Assembly (NCBI RefSeq): GCF_047948215.1 | Contig: NC_134461.1 | Coordinates: 85,928,245 to 85,992,244, forward strand | Length of the DNA stretch: 64,000 nt | Reading direction: 5' to 3' | From: Lycorma delicatula | Lineage: Eukaryota > Arthropoda > Insecta > Hemiptera > Fulgoridae | Shown: piece after piece, positions 57,223-64,000 of the stretch | Layout: the number at the start of each line of letters is the position of its first letter | How positions within the stretch are numbered: position 1 is the first letter of the stretch | Position numbers and translations under genes: made by a program | Notes under the pieces: model-generated | Databases searched by the model: none | Seen by the model: the letters and a program-made list of their open reading frames with translations, nothing else | What the model was told of the DNA's origin: nothing

Positions 57223-60200
57223 TACAGAAAATTACATGTACACTTACAATACAATATTATTTTAAATTTGACAAAAAAAATCATAATTTTGAAAAAAAAA
57301 GAAGATAATCATTAAAAAGATAAGTTTTAATGTAATAAATATAGAATTTAATACCAACTGAAGATGAGAGATACTGTGAAAACCGGTTATTGGAAGTTAG
57401 TTAGTTTAACTTATCTCATTACTGTGTTTTGGTGGTTTATATATAATACAATATATATATATATATATAAAACACTTCTCTGATATTTGGCTGCTGGAGT
57501 ATTTTCTTTTGTTTGCAGGTCATATAACTGGTATAATAAATGGTACACGAATAAAACAATTAGAAAAAGATAATTTAACTGATCTAAAAAAAAAAAAAAA
57601 ATAAAACAATAGCATAACTGTTCATTATAACTAAATTACATCAATTATTTCCATAACATGTTTAATAGATTATACAAATTTTTACTTCTAAATGTTTTTT
57701 TAATCTAAAAAAAAATTTTAAATCATACAATTTTATATTATTTTAATATCACTTCATAATGTTTTTAGATTTTTGTGGCTTTCATAAATTTATTTGAAGT
57801 ATCAAGGATTCAATTTTAAAAAATAAAATAAATAAATAAACATCTAGTGTTTACACACCCTTGTATTATAGAAGCCAGTATATTAAAGGGTTTAATAAAT
57901 TAGAATAGACATTATTTTGCTGCAACAAAAGAAATTGTGTTATCTTAATATGAACCCTGTAATGAGATGTTACATTGTATTATTTTTCTAATACATACAC
58001 TCAGTATGTTAGTATTTAGTATTTAACAAATTTATTATATTTATTATTATTAATTTTATATTACACTGTATAAAATTATACAAACTAGGCCCTATTTCTT
58101 TTGTTACAAATTAAATAATTACTTAATTACTGTACAGTAATTAGCAAACAATATTTATTAGTATTGTCTTATAATTATTTAATGAGTTATTCATATTTTA
58201 TTATTATTTATAATTATATTATATGTAGATAATTATCATTTGTTTATAGATTTACATTATTCTATATAATAATATTCATGTTATATATTGTATATGTTTT
58301 TATTTTTGTTATTTTTATATTATAAAATTTGTATACAAATAGTTTTTTTCTTTTATAAATATGAAAAATGTTAGTTAAAAAAATTAAAATACAGGCATCC
58401 TTAGATTTATATGTACAGATTTATGCATGTTTTAAATAACATACACAATTAATTGTTTGAAAGAAATATCAAATTACAATAACATAATAATTAATGCAGA
58501 AAAAGATTTAAAAAAATATATAAATGGTAAACTAACAAATTTTTATATTAATTATGAAACAGAAATTTTGTGGTCTATGTCCATGACACTTAAAGCTAAA
58601 CCAAGAATAAAATTCATCTGGGAAATTTTTGATAACAGTAACCTCTGTAACCTTTGTTGAGATTTTTTTGTCATTTAATGTCATAAACTTTACGGTTTAT
58701 ATTCACAACACTTATAGTAAAATCAGGAATAAAATTTATTTGGTAAAGTTAATCCACTAATCCCAGTAACTTTTGTTACAAGATACATTCAAGAGATTAA
58801 TGGTAAGATTTAAATTTGATTTTTTTGTTTACAATTCTGCCATCAAACAGTGAAAGCCACTTTGAAAAAAAAAATTGTATGTAAAATTATAATTGTTTAG
58901 AAAATTCATTTTTAAGCAAATTAAAATAGTTCAAGTCCATTATTAATTTTTTTTTGTTGATTGATCATGATATAATGTACAATAATATTAATAAATTATA
59001 TAACAGTTTTTTTTTTCAGGAATAATAAATTGTTAATTAATATTGACATAGACTAATTATTACTGTAACAGTATCAGGATACTGTTTAAGGTTACATTAA
59101 CTGATTAGGTTACTGTTTAACAAAGTGTAAATTTAAGCTACTAGAAAAACATATATACCAACTCTGACAATGACTCGTTTCACAGAAAAATAAATTATAA
59201 AAAATAAGATCGGATAAAGTAAAACATTTAAAATTTCTTATTATACAAATATAAAAATAATTTTTAAAATAAGCTTAGTTTTTCTTCCACTTTTATTTAA
59301 TGAATGAATATAGATTTTAATTATTATTATTTTTTAGGATGCCTGTAACACCAAAAATTAATAACAAATTCATTTTATTTTCAAATCTTAAAGTAAATTT
59401 ACCTTTTACTCAATTTTTCCAATTTAAATCATTAAATTTATTAACTGAATAATTAAAATTATTTACAAATAAGTTAATATTAATTTTATAATAAATAAAA
59501 TATTGATATTAGACACTGCCTGCAGGGTCTAACATTTTTTATATTTAATTTAATTTTTAACACTATATTTTTTATGTTTATGTCTTCATGTGACAAAAGT
59601 GTAAGTCTTATATGTTTTTGCTTTCATTTCTTTTTACAGAATATTATTTATGTTTATATTTACTTTTTGGAAATAGTATAAAATATTGTTAGGATAAGCT
59701 CTTACTTGTTTTGTAATAGCAAATGCAGATCTAAAAAATTAATATGTGACAATAAAAAAATATTTAAAAGAGTGTGTGCCCATAACTTGTAGTTTTATCA
59801 AATTAATATAGTTTTTTTATTATTTTTGCATTATGTTGATCCAATCTGATATACTTTATTTAGTAATGTTGAGTTTACCAATTTCTACATAAAAATAAAT
59901 TTGTTTACTTCATTCATTTTTATTTTTATTAATATTTGCTTAGAAAAATGGTTTCATTAAGAAAAGAAGTTTATTGTAAATCACTTTACAATGTATGAAG
60001 ATTTTATTCATTATTCAATCAATTTTCCATGTTATTGATTTAGCAAATTAGATGTATTTCTTTGCTTCTTTGTATATATGTTTTTACTCCTTCTGATCAG
60101 TACGCTTCTATGTATTGTATGAAGTGACATCAAACAAGGAGGTTAATGAATAGTTGATGTTCAAAGAATGATTGACAGCCAAACAATAACAAGATTTTTT

Positions 60201-60837
60201 TTAAGAAGCTGGGATAAAGGAAAGAAAATGGAGATGATGCAAAAAGGTTTGTTAGAGAATGAGAAGAAAGCTTGGAGTGACAGAACAGACTTTTAACTTT
60301 GAAGAAAAGAAGAAATTAGGTATTAATTGGGAAGGCCTATTTTCTCTAAGGACTTTAATTGGACAAAAGAACTATTTGTTATATCCTACGATCTGAAATA
60401 TCAACCTAATTTTGTTCGCCTAAATGTTTCATCCTGATTTTCCTACCACTATAAAATTTTTTACCCTGGATCCCTGATTCAATGATCTAATTCTTCTATA
60501 TGAAATTACGTAGAGACTTACTTTTTATTAAAGTTACCATAAGACCAAATTTTTTAACAGAACTTTTATTTTAATAAGACTGATGATTAATCTCTTTAAA
60601 TTTATTTATATACATTATATGTATATTATATTTATTTGTATATATATATATATGAGATTTGTTTCAACAAATAAAACAACTTGTAATAACAAATTTATAA
60701 TTCCAAATGAATGTTTTTCTTTGAATGATTTATAGCTACCAGCTAACAAAATTTATCTTTTGTAATCTTATATGTACTGAGTTTTTACAATAGAAAACAA
60801 CCAGCTTTCAAGCATATAGAAATATACACAAGCAAAT

Positions 60838-60864
60838 AATTGTATTTTATATCAAAATACAATT
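60838..60864. repeat. 11-bp hairpin with 5-nt loop
   Basis: AATTGTATTTT and its exact complement flank the loop ATATC. Confidence 0.8.
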
Positions 60865-61909
60865 TTATACAATTGATTGTAACAGTTTAAAATCATAATT
60901 AAAATGAATTAGTTGATTTATACTCATTAAAAAAAAGAAACACTTTTGATATCAAGATAATGCAAAAATATTAATTTTTTAAATAAAAATGTCAGTTGAT
61001 CTATTACTTGATTACTTAGGTTTTGTTAATAATTTTTTATTACATCAGTTATAATTATTATTTATCAATATTAACAAAATAGTTGTAGATAACCAAATAA
61101 AATCATTCTTACTGATTGCTTTCATTGGTTTTAATGTAATTCACGATAAATTATTCACCATTAAAAAAACACAAATTACTAAAAATTAGAGCAAAGTAGA
61201 TATTTAAACTGAAACAAAAAAGGGTGATTTTAAAGCCAATATTTGGATTTAACACTGTTACAACACACCTAATACAAGAAATACAACTTGATTTATGAAC
61301 TTTAAGAACAACAATTTCTGTTAGTCAAAATAACCAAATTATTAGATTTTTTAAATGGATTTTTTCTCTCACTGACTTTTTATAGTGACTTGTAACTTGA
61401 AAATTTTCACAGATTCATCCCGACAAAACCAGTCAAATTATTTTTGTAATATTCAATACTAACAAAGTCAAGTTTTACAATATTTCTTGGTGTAAAACCA
61501 TTGCGTAAACCATTTCAAAACAATTATGTAAAGCCAATAATGATCTGATTAAAAGAGAGAAATAAATTAATATTTTTAGTAAGTTCAGAATTAGGGATAG
61601 AACTTCTAAAAAAGACAATAAAATACAGTCATGGAAATGATTAAGACATTGTACTGATGATAATAATGTTTGTTGAATTTTATGTTATTTTTTTTCATTA
61701 TTGCATGTATCCAAATGTAGGTTCCATTACAATGAAGTGTTATTAATGTTATATTTACTTTTTGAAAATATGCAATTATTTTTTATTACTGAATTATTTG
61801 TTATATATTTAAAAAAAATAATTTGTGCATAGCACACATTTTATGTTAACGATTATTAAAATTAGTATAATAAAAAATCACTGAAACAAAATAATTTAAC
61901 AGAACTCAC

Positions 61910-61962
61910 CAAATGGGAGACAGACATCTTTTAATCCTTACACCATCTTTACACTTCATCAT
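61910..61962 (-). CDS. Candidate short first coding exon
   Basis: The minus strand has ATGATG followed by codons reading KCKDGVRIKRCLSPI, then a strong donor, G|GTGAGTTCTG. An in-frame stop lies three codons upstream, so the ATG could be a true start. The reading is less AT-rich than its flanks, but only 17 codons long. No promoter or following exon was identified. Weak candidate, product unknown. Confidence 0.15.
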
Positions 61963-63321
61963 TATAACTTATACATTATGAAAGGTGATTTGCCAACTAA
62001 GTACCACCATTAGGCTATAAAACAAAAATAATAAATAAATAAACAAGTTAGTAAAACATTTTTTTTTATCTTGATAGTCATACCTTAAATCACTTTTTAT
62101 AAACTTCCATTATTGTAATGGCATTCATTATAAAAAAATTTTAATTTTTTTGTATTACTTAGCCATAGAACTTCAAGGTGCTGTGAACAACTAATTCTAC
62201 ACTTCTCTTAATATCACTTATGTACTGGCCATTTTTTAATAAAATATCGTTGAGAATGATCCTTTTAATTTTGTTTAAAGATAAAGCAAGGGAGGAAAAA
62301 TATAAAATTTATTTCTTGTAAATGTTTTGAATAAACTGCCCAGATCACTGATCAGAAATAGCAGCCTGCCCTACATGGCATCATGTTATTTCTTAGGTTA
62401 CTCAGTTTAATGATTATTATTGTTTTCAACATACACTTTGATAACAGGATATTTGAGAGTCAGCAAGCTCCTGCTAACTGTGATATGATGACTTAATCAT
62501 TTTAAACATTTGGAACAAAACATAACCACAATTTGTTGTTGTTAAAGTGGTGCTTGTGGCTAAAGTATTAATTTAGAGAGTTTTATTTACTTTTGGAATG
62601 CATTAGTATAATGAAATAATAATACTGTTGTAAAATAAAAATAAATATAGTGATATAGAAATTACAAAATTTATTCATTTTAGTTTAAATTCATGAATGC
62701 AGATGGCAACAGCTGTTTTTATACCATGTAATCTTTAAATTTAACTTTCTATTCATTATTAACAAATAATATTTTTCTCTATGTGTGTAAATCTAATATT
62801 TTTTCATTATTGTGATCTATGTCATTTTGTCTTAATAGATCAATTGTCCTGTGTAAATCAATCATATAATTAAAAAATAAAAATGATTTAAGGACTGGAA
62901 ACGGAGTCTAACAGTTAGTGGTGAGTTCTCTTCAATTATCTATTTACTGATTCATTTATTAATTTTGATATTATAAAATAATGAATTATATGTTGGTCTG
63001 TATTTATTACATATTCTCTATATACGTTTGTTAAAATATAGTGAAACAAAATGGGGTAAACCTGTTGTTTCTGTTGAATAAATAAAGAATTAGAGCAGTA
63101 AAATGATAAAAAAAATTTCAAATGAGAGCTTTTATTTATTTTTCTGGTGCTATAGTTTACTTAGAAAAAGAAATGTTGAAGAAAAACAGATAAAAGATAT
63201 TGAATAATTATTTTTAAATAATTATTATTTATCAGCATAAGATTTCTATTAAATGAGTGTATAAATCATAATTTTGTTTTATTAACTTTTTAAAATTCAG
63301 AAAATAATACTCATTAATAAT

Positions 63322-63356
63322 ATTCATTGATAATATTACTGTTATTATCAATGAAT
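63322..63356. repeat. 14-bp hairpin with 7-nt loop
   Basis: ATTCATTGATAATA and its exact complement flank TTACTGT. Confidence 0.85.
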
Positions 63357-64000
63357 GAATGTATTCAACTGATAAAGTAATTTCTTGAAGACCAACTGAA
63401 AAATATTTTACAAGAAAATTTATTCACAAAAATAAAAATAAAAATTTAGTAAAATTTAACGTACAAAACTATTTTTAACATTGGTTTTTGATAAAATAAA
63501 ATAAATATTAATTTTACTCTGTAAAGAATAACCACTAGGGAAAGTAAGAATTCCACTAAGGAGGTTGTGTAGTAAACATGTAAACATGAATCAGTATATT
63601 TTTCCCCCAAGCTTTTTTCCTAAACAAATACGGTATACCATGTACACTATTTTTTCTATGACAATCATGAAACCATATGAAGTTGATCTTATTACCACTA
63701 TTAAACATATAGCAAAACAAGAAAAAGATATTTTTGTTTCTTCAAATATTTTTATGTAAAACAACAGATCTGATTAAAGAACCCTGATGGTGCCAAAGAC
63801 AAATTATTAACAGAAGGGAAAGTTTGATAGTGTTTACAAAGTCCAAACAACCTCTATTTTGAGATACTTTTAAAGCCATTTTATATTTTATTTAAGTGTG
63901 TATAGTGTTAACATTGCTTGATGGCTTAACATAAACAAATTTAATATCCATGTTAAGCTTATTGTGACTTTCTCAACAAGACACAACAATATTTCATAAT

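Larger units (their letters stand above)
56480..64000. other. Long AT-rich stretch without recognised genes
   Basis: About 7.5 kb was scanned on both strands. Only microsatellites, small hairpins and chance frames were seen. A weak first-exon candidate at 61910-61962 is listed separately. AT runs also occur at 57451-57469 and 60638-60652. Confidence 0.5.

Noticed and set aside
63565..63759. Plus-strand 64-codon frame beginning at tandem ATG codons
   Set aside because: No family resemblance, no splice or promoter signal and AT-driven composition.

Overview
The window reads as AT-rich nuclear DNA of an animal, most probably an insect. It holds tRNA-derived SINEs, LINE fragments, mariner, IS630-like, PIF/Harbinger and Helitron relics, long dinucleotide microsatellites and many poly-A/T runs. 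There are no operons and no phage-like or bacterial gene packing. The species cannot be named from sequence alone. No intact host protein gene was recognised: every convincing coding trace is a decayed transposable-element protein. Two very small splice-bounded open stretches on the minus strand are offered only as weak exon candidates.

Positions 1-13,000 are repeat-dense. They hold a Helitron-like 3' terminus (1725), a CA/CG microsatellite, several copies of one dispersed repeat family, and an R1-like LINE relic (about 5820-6905). A bounded, internally deleted Helitron (7508-8708) sits against an IS630-like transposase remnant (8715-9240). A SINE, a second Helitron 5' end (10123), an RTE-like LINE 3' end (10990-11420) and a Helitron helicase tail with its 5' terminus (12240-12813) follow. 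Positions 13,000-24,000 hold older debris: a Helitron N-terminal coding relic cut by a SINE, a recurrent CTAG-bounded motif, two LINE relics and a short Helitron (22940-23563) filled with a polypyrimidine tract.

Positions 24,000-35,300 form a nested transposon cluster. It contains SINEs, a mariner relic whose two parts lie in opposite orientations, and a full-length mariner with terminal repeats and TA flanks (27190-28479). It also contains a foldback element split by a SINE (29679-30184), a second IS630-like relic, a Harbinger transposase relic interrupted by a LINE insertion, and an internally deleted mariner (34493-35226).

Positions 35,300-64,000 are much poorer in transposons and very AT-rich, as expected of a long intron or intergenic space. 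Exceptions are two SINEs, a 1.24 kb 5'-truncated LINE with target-site duplication (52586-53828), small LINE scraps, a long TG microsatellite and several near-perfect hairpins. A recurring oddity across the window is hairpins with a loop of exactly 5 nt, including two back-to-back at 42461-42566 with the same AAGTA loop.

The genes do not work together as a system. The layout records successive waves of transposon insertion and decay. I did not find a convincing new biological system.
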